A DNA stretch of 64,000 bases, from positions 357,387 through 421,386 of the forward strand of contig NZ_LAIJ01000012.1 in assembly GCF_001449115.1 (NCBI RefSeq). The letters are read 5' to 3'. Shown in pieces: positions 35,788 through 44,946 of the stretch. The position numbers and the translations under genes are program-made. Every line of letters begins with the position of its first letter. The stretch's first letter is position 1. This stretch comes from Occallatibacter gabretensis (GTDB taxonomy: Bacteria; Acidobacteriota; Terriglobia; Terriglobales; Acidobacteriaceae). The notes beneath the pieces are model-generated. The model worked only from the letters and a program-made list of their open reading frames with translations. It was not told the origin of the DNA and did no database searches.

Positions 35788-36492
35788 ATGGCTTCCTCAA
35801 AGGCAGTGAAGATTACGTGGCTAGGCCATGCAACGGTGCTGGTGGAAACGGCGAAGGGTACGACGGTGCTGATCGATCCGTTTATTGAGCACAACCCTAA
35901 ATATCCGAAGGGCTTCGCGTTACCGGAGAAGATTGATTACGTGCTATTGACGCATGGGCACGGGGATCATGTTGGCGATGCAGCGCCGCTGGCGAAGAAG
36001 ACGGGCGCGACCGTGGTTGCGATGGTGGAGCTGGCAGAGTTTATTTCAAAGCAGGGCGTGGAAAAGACAATTGGCATGAATCTGGGCGGAACGGTGCAAC
36101 TGGGCGATGTGGCGGCGACGATGGTAGAGGCGAAGCACTCGTCGGGGGCGCAGGACAGCACGGGCACGCATTATGTGGGAGTGGCTGCGGGCTTTGTGCT
36201 GACGCCGGAGGACGGGCCGGCGCTGTACCACGCGGGCGATACGACGGTGTTTGGCGACATGCGATTGATTGGAGAGCTTTACCAGCCGGAGATTGCGATG
36301 CTGCCGATTGGCGGGCACTATACGATGGGGCCGCGGGAGGCGGCGGTGGCGGTGCAATATCTGGGTGCCAGGACGATTCTGCCGATCCACTGGGGGACTT
36401 GGCCGCTATTGGCCGGCACGCCGAAGGAACTGGCGGGATATGTAGCTCCGGGTGTGGATGTGGTGGAGTGGGAGCCGGGGGATTCGTTTTAA
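35788..36492 (+). CDS. metallo-beta-lactamase-fold metal-dependent hydrolase (UPF0173)
   Basis: The 234-residue protein has the MBL core LTHGHGDHVGDAAPLA (about 51-66), the early GHATVLVETAKG segment and later ligands in YHAGDTTVFGDM and IPIHWGTWP. This is the UPF0173 group; the physiological substrate is unknown. The ATG follows AGGAGAT. A strong convergent hairpin lies 32 bases downstream. Confidence 0.92.
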   Translation: MASSKAVKITWLGHATVLVETAKGTTVLIDPFIEHNPKYPKGFALPEKIDYVLLTHGHGDHVGDAAPLAKKTGATVVAMVELAEFISKQGVEKTIGMNLGGTVQLGDVAATMVEAKHSSGAQDSTGTHYVGVAAGFVLTPEDGPALYHAGDTTVFGDMRLIGELYQPEIAMLPIGGHYTMGPREAAVAVQYLGARTILPIHWGTWPLLAGTPKELAGYVAPGVDVVEWEPGDSF

Positions 36493-36523
36493 GGACGAAT
36501 GACGAATGACGAAGGACGATAAA

Positions 36524-36548
36524 CAGGCCAAGCTTTGTGCTTGGCCTG
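36524..36548. terminator. bidirectional terminator-type hairpin
   Basis: A perfect 10-base stem CAGGCCAAGC / GCTTGGCCTG with loop TTTGT lies between two convergent genes. The 3' side has only a short CTTTA run. Confidence 0.65.
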
Positions 36549-36561
36549 CTTTACTTGATGG

Positions 36562-37392
36562 CTATTGCGCGGGGCGCGGGTGTGTGGTGGTGCTGGCTTC
36601 TGTGAGGCCGAGAGACCACTTGATGGCTTCGAAGTACATGGTGCGGATCTGTGGGTCGTCCCAGGCTTCGACTGTATGGCCTAGCGTGGAGTAGAAGACG
36701 TGGCCTTTGCCGTACATCTTGGTCCAGGCGACTGCGAAGTCGTGATCGGCACGGTGGACGCGGGGGTTGTTGTTGTAGTCAAGCTTCGCAGGATCGAGGC
36801 TTAGGAGGACGTTCACCTTATCGCGCGACCATGCCTTGGGCTGGTAGATCTCATCGTGTTTGGTGAAGGTTTTGGGGAACTGATGGACGATGGGTGAATC
36901 CGGTGCTTCGTTGATGATGGGTGCGTCGAAGGTCATCCACGGGTGCTGATCGAACCATCCGCCGATCATTTCTCCGTACTCGGGCCAGGTGTAGTTGGTG
37001 TCGAGCGCGGCGTGGATGCCGACAAAGCCTTTGCCTTCATCGTGGATGGCGGAGAGCATGTCGGCGCGCTGGTCGGGATCGGTGAGGATTTCGCCGGTGG
37101 TGCTGGCGAAGACAATGGCGTCGAAGTAATCGAGATTCTTAGCGTTATTGCCGAGCTTCTTTTTGGTGAGGAGCTCGGTGTCGGTACGGAGGGTGGCGTC
37201 CCAAAGGCCGCTCTGCTTGCCCATGTTGTAGATGGCAGCCATGGCGGAGGACACGGAGTCGTGCTCGAAGCCCTTGGTGTCGCCGATGACGAGGATGTGC
37301 TTGATATGTTGGGGGGCTGGCTGGGCCAATGTGGGTAGGGTGAAGGCAAATGCTATGAGGGAGAACAACAGACAACGACGGGAGCTAGACAC
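36562..37392 (-). CDS. secreted ThuA-domain protein
   Basis: The ThuA fold is related to class I glutamine amidotransferases and occurs with sugar metabolism genes. The motifs are VIGDTKGFEHDSVSSAM, FVGIHAALDTNY, the DHDFAVAWTKMYGKGHVFYSTLGH block near the end, and the YGEMIGGWFDQHPW segment. The frame starts at GTG 37392 with GAGGTG upstream and gives a signal peptide (LFSLIAFAFTLPTLA). The longer frame to 37665 is rejected because it crosses a terminator. Confidence 0.85.
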   Translation of the reverse strand: MSSSRRCLLFSLIAFAFTLPTLAQPAPQHIKHILVIGDTKGFEHDSVSSAMAAIYNMGKQSGLWDATLRTDTELLTKKKLGNNAKNLDYFDAIVFASTTGEILTDPDQRADMLSAIHDEGKGFVGIHAALDTNYTWPEYGEMIGGWFDQHPWMTFDAPIINEAPDSPIVHQFPKTFTKHDEIYQPKAWSRDKVNVLLSLDPAKLDYNNNPRVHRADHDFAVAWTKMYGKGHVFYSTLGHTVEAWDDPQIRTMYFEAIKWSLGLTEASTTTHPRPAQ

Positions 37393-37452
37393 GCGGTGCA
37401 CCTCGAAATGATTTCCGGAAAGAAGTGTACAGCGTGAGGCGCAGAGAAAAGA

Positions 37453-37486
37453 AAAAGCCCCGCGGACTGAGTCCGGCGGGGCTTTT
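37453..37486. terminator. bidirectional rho-independent terminator
   Basis: AAAAGCCCCGC and GCGGGGCTTTT form the stem with inner GGAC/GTCC pairing. Read on the minus strand it ends the glycosyltransferase transcript. Confidence 0.85.
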
Positions 37487-37501
37487 GTTTGCTTGTAGGA
37501 T

Positions 37502-38506
37502 TTAGAAACTGCTGTCGCGGCCATCGGAGAGGATGCTGGGTTCTTCCGGGGCGCGCAGGCGAACCAAGCGGTCGACGGCGTAGGGCGAGCGCTGCTGCGT
37601 AGTGTAGTAGTGGCGCACCTGCAGTTCGCCGAGGAGGCCGATAGCCAGCATCTGGATGCCGGCAACGATGAGCACGCCGGCGATGACGAAGAGCGGGCCG
37701 TGTGCGTCCATGACGTTCTGATGCGGGCTCATGATCTTCATGCCCAACAGCAGGAACGAGAAGAAGCTGCCGAGGAGAATACCCAGCGCACCAAAGGCTC
37801 CGAAGAAGTGCAGCGGGCGGCTCATATATTGGAGCAGGAAGCGAATGGTGAGCAGGTCAAAGAAGACGCGGAAGGTGCGTCCGATGCCGTAGTGGCTCTT
37901 GCCGCGAAGACGATTGACGTTCTTGATGGGAACTTCGCAGATGGAGGCTCCATACCAGCTTGCCAGCGCGGGGATGAAGCGGTGCATCTCGCCGTAGAGC
38001 GGAATGTTCTGGATGACTTCGCGGCGATAGGCCTTGAAGGTAGTGCCGAAGTCGTGAATGTCTACGCCGGAGAGCTTGGCCATGAGCCAGTTGGCGATGC
38101 GCGAGGGAATGCGGCGCATGATGAAGTTGTCGATGCGCTTCTCGCGCCAGCCGGAGACAACGTCGTAGCCTTCTTCGAGTTTCTCGAGGAAGTTGGGGAT
38201 CTCGTTGGGATCGTGCTGAAGGTCGCCGTCCATGGAGAGAATGAATTCGCCCGATGCGTGATCGAAGCCCGCTGCGAGAGCCGGGGTCTGGCCGAAGTTG
38301 CGGCGCAGTTTGACGACGAGCACACGGCTGTCGACGGCGGCAATCTCTTCAAGCAGCTTGTAGGTTCGATCGCTGGAGCCGTCATCGATGAGGACCAGCT
38401 CAAAGCTGTCTCCGACCTGCTCCATGACTTGCTTGAGGCGGGCGTACAGTGCGGTTACGTTCTCTTCTTCATTGTGAAACGGGACGACGATGGAATACTT
38501 CGGCAT
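37502..38506 (-). CDS. family 2 glycosyltransferase, DPM1/ArnC-like
   Basis: The GT-A domain (about 1-215) has VVPFHNEEENV, IDDGSSDRT, SMDGDLQHDP (metal-binding DxD-type) and the DFGTTFKAYRR segment. Two membrane helices (about 232-255 and 268-290) follow, as in polyprenyl-phosphate sugar transferases such as ArnC and GtrB. It likely loads a sugar on undecaprenyl phosphate at the inner membrane. The acceptor sugar is unknown. A terminator follows at 37453-37486. Confidence 0.9.
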   Translation of the reverse strand: MPKYSIVVPFHNEEENVTALYARLKQVMEQVGDSFELVLIDDGSSDRTYKLLEEIAAVDSRVLVVKLRRNFGQTPALAAGFDHASGEFILSMDGDLQHDPNEIPNFLEKLEEGYDVVSGWREKRIDNFIMRRIPSRIANWLMAKLSGVDIHDFGTTFKAYRREVIQNIPLYGEMHRFIPALASWYGASICEVPIKNVNRLRGKSHYGIGRTFRVFFDLLTIRFLLQYMSRPLHFFGAFGALGILLGSFFSFLLLGMKIMSPHQNVMDAHGPLFVIAGVLIVAGIQMLAIGLLGELQVRHYYTTQQRSPYAVDRLVRLRAPEEPSILSDGRDSSF

Positions 38507-38625
38507 ATTGGTAGTATAGATGCCGCAGAACTTGAAAAGTTAATGGAAAAACAAAGAGTTATAAGGGCGAAGTAAGAGAGGAATCAAGAGTTAAAAGGCT
38601 TGAAAAGTGACTTTATCAATAGATC

Positions 38626-38946
38626 TCATCCGGCAAGTTCATCCAGCATTGCCTGCATCTCACTGAGCGCATGGCGGTTCCCGGAGCGTGCGGCGCAGTT
38701 GATGCCTTCTTTGAGGCGGATGATGGCCTCGTCGTTGCGGCCGGCTTTGGAGAGTGTCTGCGCCGCCATGAAGTAACCGGCGGTGTAATCGGGATCGCCC
38801 TCAAGGAGCTGATTGAACTCGACTACGGAAGCGTCGACCTCGCCGCGGCTGGCCAGTTCGACAGCAATGCCGTAGCGCGCAAAGCTGTTCTTCGGGTCCA
38901 GAGCAAGGATTTCTTTTAATCCCGCAATCTTGTCAGTGGTACTCAT
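38626..38946 (-). CDS. small TPR protein (106 aa)
   Basis: Three TPR-like helix pairs are visible: LALDPKNSFARYGIAVELASRG, LEGDPDYTAGYFMAAQTLSKAG and a final HALSEMQAMLDELAG. There is no signal peptide. It lies on the same strand as the glycosyltransferase gene with 119 bases between. The partner is unknown. Confidence 0.75.
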   Translation of the reverse strand: MSTTDKIAGLKEILALDPKNSFARYGIAVELASRGEVDASVVEFNQLLEGDPDYTAGYFMAAQTLSKAGRNDEAIIRLKEGINCAARSGNRHALSEMQAMLDELAG

Positions 38947-39141
38947 GAAGGAATCTTAGGTGTCCTGCTGGGGGGATTTGCGTAAATCAGCGCGATTGCC
39001 GAAACTGGATATGAACTTCATATTGAATTCGGCCCCCGCCTGAATCATTGTAGCTGTTCAGGAGCGTTTGCGGGTTAACACCGAAGTTTCGATTTCCGCA
39101 TGCATAAGTCACCAGGCGGGAAGTAACGGAGAAGGCAAGAG

Positions 39142-39678
39142 ATGAGCAGCATAGAAAATCAACACAATGCCCGTTTTGTTTCCGAATCGCAGTCGGAGAT
39201 GACGGAGATTATTCTGCCCAACGACACGAACACGCTGGGCAATTTGCTGGGCGGGCGGCTGATGCACTTTATCGACCTTACCGGCGCTATGGCTGCGTAC
39301 CGGCATTCGCGTACGCACGTGGTGACGGCTGCGATGGATCACATTGATTTCATCCATCCGGTACATGTGGGCGATCTGTTGATTCTGAAAGCCAGCGTGA
39401 ATCGCGCCTTTCGCACATCGGTGGAGGTGGGTGTGAAGGCGTGGGTAGAGAACACTTTTACAGGCACTCGGCTGCACGTGGCTAGCGCATACCTGGTGTT
39501 TGTAGCGATTGATACAAATGGTCGCAGGGTTGTGGTTCCGGAAGTAAAGACTGCAACAGGTGATGAGGAACGGCGCTACGCGGATGCGCAACTACGGCGC
39601 GAGCATCGTGAGGCCGAAGCCGCACGGCGGAAGGCGGGACGCAAGGCTACGGCTGCGTTAGCGAATGCAGCGAATTGA
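39142..39678 (+). CDS. acyl-CoA thioesterase, hotdog fold
   Basis: The 178-residue protein is a YciA/ACOT-type hotdog domain with PNDTNTLGNLLGGRLMHFID (the aspartate is the usual catalytic residue) and MDHIDFIHPVHVGDLLILKA. About 30 Arg/Ala-rich residues follow the domain, which is unusual. The ATG follows GGAGAAGGCAAGAG. It hydrolyses acyl-CoA thioesters; chain length preference cannot be read. It precedes mrp on the same strand. Confidence 0.9.
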   Translation: MSSIENQHNARFVSESQSEMTEIILPNDTNTLGNLLGGRLMHFIDLTGAMAAYRHSRTHVVTAAMDHIDFIHPVHVGDLLILKASVNRAFRTSVEVGVKAWVENTFTGTRLHVASAYLVFVAIDTNGRRVVVPEVKTATGDEERRYADAQLRREHREAEAARRKAGRKATAALANAAN

Positions 39679-39744
39679 AATTGCGCGCATCGAAAGAATG
39701 ATTCGGGCTAAGGCCCGTCAGAAGCAAGACAAGGAGTATTCAAA

Positions 39745-40575
39745 ATGGCACATGGTCACGCCATGCCTGCGCCCGCATCGATTCCGGGCGTTTCTAAAAT
39801 CATTGCAGTAGGCTCCGGCAAGGGTGGAGTGGGAAAGACCACGGTAGCTGTAAACCTGGCGCTGGCGCTGAGCCGGCTGGGGCAGCGCGTGGGTTTGATT
39901 GACGCGGATATTTATGGGCCGAATGTGCCGCTGATGATGGGTTCGAGCCAGCAGCCGCGGGTGACGGAAGGGAACATTATTGTTCCGAATCTTACGCACG
40001 GGATCAAGACGATTTCGATTGGGTACATTTCGCCGGGCGATAAGCCGATGGTGATGCGCGGACCGATGCTGCACCAGATTATCCGGCAGTTTCTACAGCA
40101 GGTGGAGTGGGGTGAGCTGGACTATTTGATTATCGATCTGCCGCCGGGCACGGGTGATGTTGTGATTTCACTGGTGCAGACTGTTCCGCTGACAGGGGCC
40201 GTAGTGGTGTCGACACCAAGCGATGTGAGCCTGCAGGATGCGCGCAAAGCGCTGGAGATGTTTGCGCAGGTGAATGTGGAGGTGCTGGGCATTGTGGAGA
40301 ACATGAGCCACTTTACCTGTCCGCATTGCAGCGAGGTGATCGACATATTTTCAAAGGGCGGCGCTGAGCGCATGGCGCAGCAGTTTGGAATTCCATTCCT
40401 CGGATCGATTGAATTGATTCCCGCGATCCGCGAGGGAGGCGACAAGGGATTGCCGATTACGCTGGCAGGTCCAAAGAGCCCGGCGGCTGCGGCGTTTTAT
40501 GAAGCTGCGGGGAAGCTGCAGGAGCGCGCTGAAGCAGCGGCAGTGAAGAACACGGATGTGATTGAGATCAGCTAG
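39745..40575 (+). CDS. mrp: Mrp/NBP35-family iron-sulfur carrier ATPase
   Basis: Mrp-type P-loop ATPases deliver iron-sulfur clusters. The deviant Walker A is GSGKGGVGKTTVAVNLAL (about 25-42), Walker B-type IIDLPPGTGD is present, and the cluster-binding CPHC is in MSHFTCPHCSEVIDIF (about 190-205). The N-terminal DUF59 domain of longer forms is absent. The ATG has AAGGAG upstream. A terminator follows. Confidence 0.93.
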   Translation: MAHGHAMPAPASIPGVSKIIAVGSGKGGVGKTTVAVNLALALSRLGQRVGLIDADIYGPNVPLMMGSSQQPRVTEGNIIVPNLTHGIKTISIGYISPGDKPMVMRGPMLHQIIRQFLQQVEWGELDYLIIDLPPGTGDVVISLVQTVPLTGAVVVSTPSDVSLQDARKALEMFAQVNVEVLGIVENMSHFTCPHCSEVIDIFSKGGAERMAQQFGIPFLGSIELIPAIREGGDKGLPITLAGPKSPAAAAFYEAAGKLQERAEAAAVKNTDVIEIS

Positions 40576-40593
40576 TGACTGGTAGAAGTGGAA

Positions 40594-40630
40594 AGGCCGC
40601 TCGGTGAATGCCGGGCGGCCTGTTTTATTT
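40594..40630 (+). terminator. rho-independent terminator after mrp
   Basis: AGGCCGC-TCGG and CCGGGCGGCCT form the stem, followed by GTTTTATTTATT. It lies 19 bases after mrp. Confidence 0.85.
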
Positions 40631-40651
40631 ATTGATTTTTTAATTTTTGTT

Positions 40652-40942
40652 TTATCTCCAGTGTCCTTCCTGCAGGACGTATCCGCCGTTGCGATGGACC
40701 CAGCGATGGGCAACCCAATGTTGCCCGGCATGAGGGGGACGGTCATAGCGACCGGGAACCCAAACGTAGCGACCACCGTCCCAGCGGTGATAGCCCGCAA
40801 TCCATTCATATCCCGGGCCCGGACGCGGACCGGGGTGTTCCACCACCGCAACCGGCGGGGCGACGCGCACAACAACCTGCGCAATGGCGGCAGCAGGCAG
40901 CAGGCTCAATCCGAGCAAAGCTGCAAGAACGAATTTTTTCAC
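40652..40942 (-). CDS. secreted YXWGXW-type repeat protein (96 aa)
   Basis: A signal peptide (MKKFVLAALLGLSLLPAAAIA) is followed by a short Trp/Tyr/His-rich mature protein with repeats such as YEWIAGYHRWDGGRYVWVPG and HWVAHRWVHRNGG. This pattern fits the YXWGXW repeat family, common in secreted and envelope proteins of Proteobacteria and Acidobacteria. Its role is unknown. It is convergent with mrp. Confidence 0.8.
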   Translation of the reverse strand: MKKFVLAALLGLSLLPAAAIAQVVVRVAPPVAVVEHPGPRPGPGYEWIAGYHRWDGGRYVWVPGRYDRPPHAGQHWVAHRWVHRNGGYVLQEGHWR

Positions 40943-41114
40943 GAATACATCCTCCCTTATTTATGGAGATAGAGAATCTACTACTGGTTGTTCGAACGCC
41001 AAAAAGAGAAATTAGTTGCTCTGAAATTCTCAGCGGCAGAGTGGACGTGCATACTGAGTGTGCGGTGGCTGGAGGGCAGTGATGGCCGCGAAATCCCATG
41101 TGAGATGAGATGCC

Positions 41115-41957
41115 ATGCCATGTAATCCCGAAGAGTTGCGACATGTGCCGTTGTTTGAGCTGCTGGATAACGATGAGGCGGCGGTTCTGGCCGCACAGGT
41201 AGAGATACGGAAATTTGCGCCGAGGCAGCGCATTTTCAAGACGGGTGAGGCGGGCGAGCACGGCTACGTGGTGTTGAGCGGCAAGGTGCGTGTGTATGCC
41301 TCGGACGAAGATCAGCAGGAAGTTGTGCTGGATGAGCCTGAGCATGGAGATTTCTTCGGCTTTGCTTCTATGCTGCAGCAGACGGCGCATCAGACCTCCG
41401 CGATGGCGTTGGATGAGAGCGTGTGCCTGGAGATTGGCCGGGATGACCTGATGACATTGCTGACGAAGCGTCCACTGGCAGGCCTGGACATGCTGACGAT
41501 GCAGGCGCGGCAGTTTCACGCGTCGCAGAGGCTGGTGCAGAGCAGAGCGAATCGCGATCCGAACGAGATGATCGAGGAGCAGGAAACATGGGGCGAGCGC
41601 GTCGCGGATTCGGTGGCGGGCTTTGGCGGCTCGTGGAGATTCATTATCTCGTTTCTGATGGGATTGGTGGTTTATTCGATCATTAATGTTGTACTGAAAA
41701 CCCGCGCATGGGATCCGTATCCGTTCATTCTGCTGAATCTGATTCTTTCCATGCTGGCTGCAATACAGGCACCGGTGATCATGATGAGCCAGAACAGGAC
41801 GGATAAAAAGGACAGGCTCAGAAGCGAGCTGGATTTTGAGGTGAACCGGCGCGCGGAGACGGAGATTCAGGCGCTTTCCAACAGGCTGAGCCTGTTGACG
41901 GACAAGGTGGAGGATGTGGCGGAATTATTGAGAAAAGACGGTACGCAGAAGGGATGA
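41115..41957 (+). CDS. cyclic-nucleotide-binding domain fused to DUF1003 membrane domain
   Basis: Residues about 10-125 are a cNMP-binding fold (FKTGEAGEHGYVVLSGKVRVY, then DFFGFASMLQQ where the phosphate cassette normally lies). Two membrane helices follow (about 175-195 and 200-222) in the DUF1003 pattern WDPYPFILLNLILSMLAAIQAPVIMMSQNR, and the C-terminus is a coiled coil. The cassette lacks the usual arginine, so true cAMP binding is uncertain. It is followed by a GGDEF gene. The ATG at 41115 is chosen by the frame and by weak AG-rich sequence upstream. Confidence 0.85.
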   Translation: MPCNPEELRHVPLFELLDNDEAAVLAAQVEIRKFAPRQRIFKTGEAGEHGYVVLSGKVRVYASDEDQQEVVLDEPEHGDFFGFASMLQQTAHQTSAMALDESVCLEIGRDDLMTLLTKRPLAGLDMLTMQARQFHASQRLVQSRANRDPNEMIEEQETWGERVADSVAGFGGSWRFIISFLMGLVVYSIINVVLKTRAWDPYPFILLNLILSMLAAIQAPVIMMSQNRTDKKDRLRSELDFEVNRRAETEIQALSNRLSLLTDKVEDVAELLRKDGTQKG

Positions 41958-42087
41958 GCAGCGAGGTACTATGGCCCATGGGCTCGACGCGCAGGCATCA
42001 ACGCGAAGTATTCTTGTTTCATTCTTATTCGCTCTGCGGTACAGTTGTTACTTAAGTAAGGGTTTTTCCACTGCGTGCGGGTCACTG

Positions 42088-43773
42088 ATGGCGAAGTTGA
42101 TTAAGCGGTCCCGGCGATCGTATTCCGCAATCACAACGCTTATCGCTGCTGCAAGCGGAGCAGTGCTGGTGACGGTTGTCACGGGCCTGCTGGTATACAA
42201 CAACACGCAGCAGCTTATTTCCGCCAACAAATGGGTAGAGCACACGCAAGAGGTGCTAAGCACGTTGCAACGTGCCTCCCTGCTGACGGAACGCATCGAA
42301 TACCGCAGCCGGCTCTTTCTCCTGACTGGAGATGAGGATCAGCTCAATCGCGCGCGGACGGCGGCTAATCAGCTGGTTACATCCGCTACGCACCTGAAGA
42401 CGCTGGTTTCCGACAACCCCGACCAGGCCGGGAACGTAGAGAAGCTTGCAAACGGCTCGGATGAGCTGGTCAAGGCGCTTGACGGATTCAACAAGCAATC
42501 CGAGCTGCCGACGCTGGAGATTCAACACTGCCAACAGATTGTCAGCGTGATGACGGATACCGAGCAGTCTCTGCTGAAACAACGCGATGAGAGATCGCAG
42601 CGGAGCATTTTTACTTCCGTCACGACAGAGGCGGGGGCAGTGGGCCTGTGGCTTCTGACCTCCGCGGTGCTGCTGGCATTTCTGGTGCGCGATGCGATGC
42701 GTCGCGAGCGTGTGGAACGGAAGATAAAGTTCACTAACCAACATCTGGAGCAGAGCGTGAAGGCGTTGGAAGATCGCGCGCAGGAAGCCACTTTACTGAC
42801 CGCGGCCCGCGACGAACTCCAGTTATGCATGGATGTTCAGCAACTCTATGGCTCGGCTTCGCGCAGGCTTTCGTTCTTATTGCCGGAGACGTCCGGCTCT
42901 CTGTGCATGATTGATAACTCGCGCCAGGTGGTGGAAGTGGTTTCGTTCTGGGGAACGACGACGGTGGATGATTTCAATCCGCCGGAGGCTTGTTGCGGAC
43001 TGCGCTCCGGGCAACCGCGCTGGCGTCAGCCGGGGCTTTCAGAGATTCACTGTACGCATTTCACCGGAGAAGCGCCGGAATGTTATGTGTGTGTGCCTAT
43101 CGCGGCGCATGGAAGCACACTGGGAGTGCTTTATGTGCAATGCGCGGACGAGGCCGCTGTGCAAGCGGTGAATCGCCGCATGGACGGCCTGCGGCAGTTG
43201 TTGCAGATTCTGGCAATGTCTGTGGCTACTCTGAATCTTCAGAGCAAGCTGGAAAATCAATCGATTCGTGATGCGCTTACCGGGCTATTCAACCGGCATT
43301 TCATGCAGATTTCTCTGGACCGCGAGCTGTCCCGCGCGGCACGCAAGAAGCAGTCACTGGCCGTGCTGATGCTGGATATGGATCACTTCAAACGATTCAA
43401 TGATACCCACGGTCATGCGGCAGGAGACGCCGGGTTACAGGGACTTGCGAATGTTCTGAAGAGCAGTATTCGCCCGGAAGATATTGCATGTCGCTATGGT
43501 GGCGAGGAATTTACGATTCTACTGCCAGACATCACGGTTGAGGCCGCATATCAGCGCGCCGAAACAATTCTGCAGGCGGTCTCACACATGAGCGTGTCTG
43601 TCGGCTCGCAGACTTATAGTGCGTTCACGATTTCAATCGGCATTGCACTGTATCCGAATGATGGAGAGACCCCGGAGCAGCTTTTGCGCTGCGCGGATGA
43701 GGCTCTTTACCGTTCCAAGCGCCAGGGGCGCAATCAGGCAACTATTTACGAAAATATTCCAACAACACGCTGA
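42088..43773 (+). CDS. CHASE3-GAF-GGDEF diguanylate cyclase
   Basis: Two membrane helices (about 15-35 and 190-212) enclose a CHASE3-like periplasmic domain with EYRSRLFLLTGDEDQ. A GAF-type domain (about 255-385) and a GGDEF domain follow, with the active loop RYGGEEFTILL and an RPED I-site five residues upstream. The start at 42088 gives a short cytoplasmic N-terminus; a frame from 41971 has GAGGT upstream but AT-rich, non-coding-like codons. It lies next to the DUF1003 gene. Confidence 0.85.
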   Translation: MAKLIKRSRRSYSAITTLIAAASGAVLVTVVTGLLVYNNTQQLISANKWVEHTQEVLSTLQRASLLTERIEYRSRLFLLTGDEDQLNRARTAANQLVTSATHLKTLVSDNPDQAGNVEKLANGSDELVKALDGFNKQSELPTLEIQHCQQIVSVMTDTEQSLLKQRDERSQRSIFTSVTTEAGAVGLWLLTSAVLLAFLVRDAMRRERVERKIKFTNQHLEQSVKALEDRAQEATLLTAARDELQLCMDVQQLYGSASRRLSFLLPETSGSLCMIDNSRQVVEVVSFWGTTTVDDFNPPEACCGLRSGQPRWRQPGLSEIHCTHFTGEAPECYVCVPIAAHGSTLGVLYVQCADEAAVQAVNRRMDGLRQLLQILAMSVATLNLQSKLENQSIRDALTGLFNRHFMQISLDRELSRAARKKQSLAVLMLDMDHFKRFNDTHGHAAGDAGLQGLANVLKSSIRPEDIACRYGGEEFTILLPDITVEAAYQRAETILQAVSHMSVSVGSQTYSAFTISIGIALYPNDGETPEQLLRCADEALYRSKRQGRNQATIYENIPTTR

Positions 43774-43778
43774 AGTGA

Positions 43779-44828
43779 TCAGGCTCGGACGGTAGTGGTG
43801 GATTCGATTTGTGCGCGCAGAATTTCGATTGCTGCCAGGCAATCTTCGCGCGTGACGTCGTGATGTGTGACGATACGCATGGTTTGAGGGCCGACGGCGC
43901 TGATGAGAATTTCACGGGTCTTCAGGTTTGCAGAGAGCTCTGCGGCTGTGAGCGAGCCGGTGAGCCGGAAGACGATGATGTTGGTCTCAACTGTAGCGGG
44001 ATCGATGGCGATGCCTTCGATCTGTGCGAGTGACTCGGCCAGCAAGCGCGCGTTGGCGTGATCTTCGTGCAGGCGCTTCGGCATCTCTTCGAGCGCGATG
44101 AGGCCCGCGGCAGCGAGGATACCGGCCTGCCGCATGCCGCCGCCGAGGGCTTTGCGATAGATGCGGGCTTGTTCGATATGCGTGGCTGAGCCGACGAGCA
44201 TGGAGCCTACGGGCGCGCAGAGGCCTTTTGACAGGCAGAACATGACGGTGTCGAAGCCGCGCGTGAGGTCCTTTATATCGACGCCGAGTGCGACGGCCGC
44301 ATTGAAGATGCGTGCGCCATCGAGATGAGTAGGAAGATTGCGATTTTTGGCCCCTTCCCAAATCTCTTCCAAGACAGGAAGGTCGGTGACTCGGCCACCG
44401 GCGAGGTTGGCGGTGTTTTCGATTTCGATGAGGCCGGTGGCGGCGCGGAATGATCCGCGCTTGAAGATGACCGGTTCAATGTCGCGCCAGGTGAGGATGC
44501 CGTTCGGCGTGGGCACGGCACGGACGAGGCAGCCGGAGAAGACGGCGGTGGTGGCCATCTCCCAGTCGAGGATGTGGGCGCGTGATTCGCAGATGATCTC
44601 CTGGCCGGGCTGGGTGTGGAGCTTGAGGGCGATCTGGTTTCCCATGGTGCCGGTAGGGACAAAGAGTGCGGCCTCGCGGCCGAAGATTTCCGCGGCGCGC
44701 TTTTCCAGGAGATTGATGGTGGGGTCTTCGCCGTAGACGTCATCGCCGACTTCCGCTGCGGCCATGGCGGCACGCATGGCGGGTGTGGGGCGGGTGACGG
44801 TATCGGAACGGAGGTCGATGATGGGCAC
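43779..44828 (-). CDS. ltaE: low-specificity L-threonine aldolase
   Basis: This PLP enzyme splits L-threonine or allo-threonine to glycine and acetaldehyde. The N-terminal LRSDTVTRPTPAMRAAMAAA, the TGTMGNQIALKLH block and the PLP lysine in FCLSKGLCAPVGS (about residue 200) are all typical, and the 349-residue length is normal. It is convergent with the GGDEF gene with a five-base gap. Confidence 0.93.
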   Translation of the reverse strand: MPIIDLRSDTVTRPTPAMRAAMAAAEVGDDVYGEDPTINLLEKRAAEIFGREAALFVPTGTMGNQIALKLHTQPGQEIICESRAHILDWEMATTAVFSGCLVRAVPTPNGILTWRDIEPVIFKRGSFRAATGLIEIENTANLAGGRVTDLPVLEEIWEGAKNRNLPTHLDGARIFNAAVALGVDIKDLTRGFDTVMFCLSKGLCAPVGSMLVGSATHIEQARIYRKALGGGMRQAGILAAAGLIALEEMPKRLHEDHANARLLAESLAQIEGIAIDPATVETNIIVFRLTGSLTAAELSANLKTREILISAVGPQTMRIVTHHDVTREDCLAAIEILRAQIESTTTVRA

Positions 44829-44946
44829 GAAAGTTCCTTTCGTGCAGGGAGCAGGGACTAGAGACCAGGGATATAGGATAGTGCCTGACAGCTCAACTTA
44901 CGCGTCTTTCCTAGTCCCTGGTTCCTATGTCCCTCAGTCCCTGCCT

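Noticed and set aside
37610..38575. Long plus-strand frame of 321 codons opposite the glycosyltransferase gene
   Set aside because: It is the reverse of a well-conserved glycosyltransferase and shows no family features.
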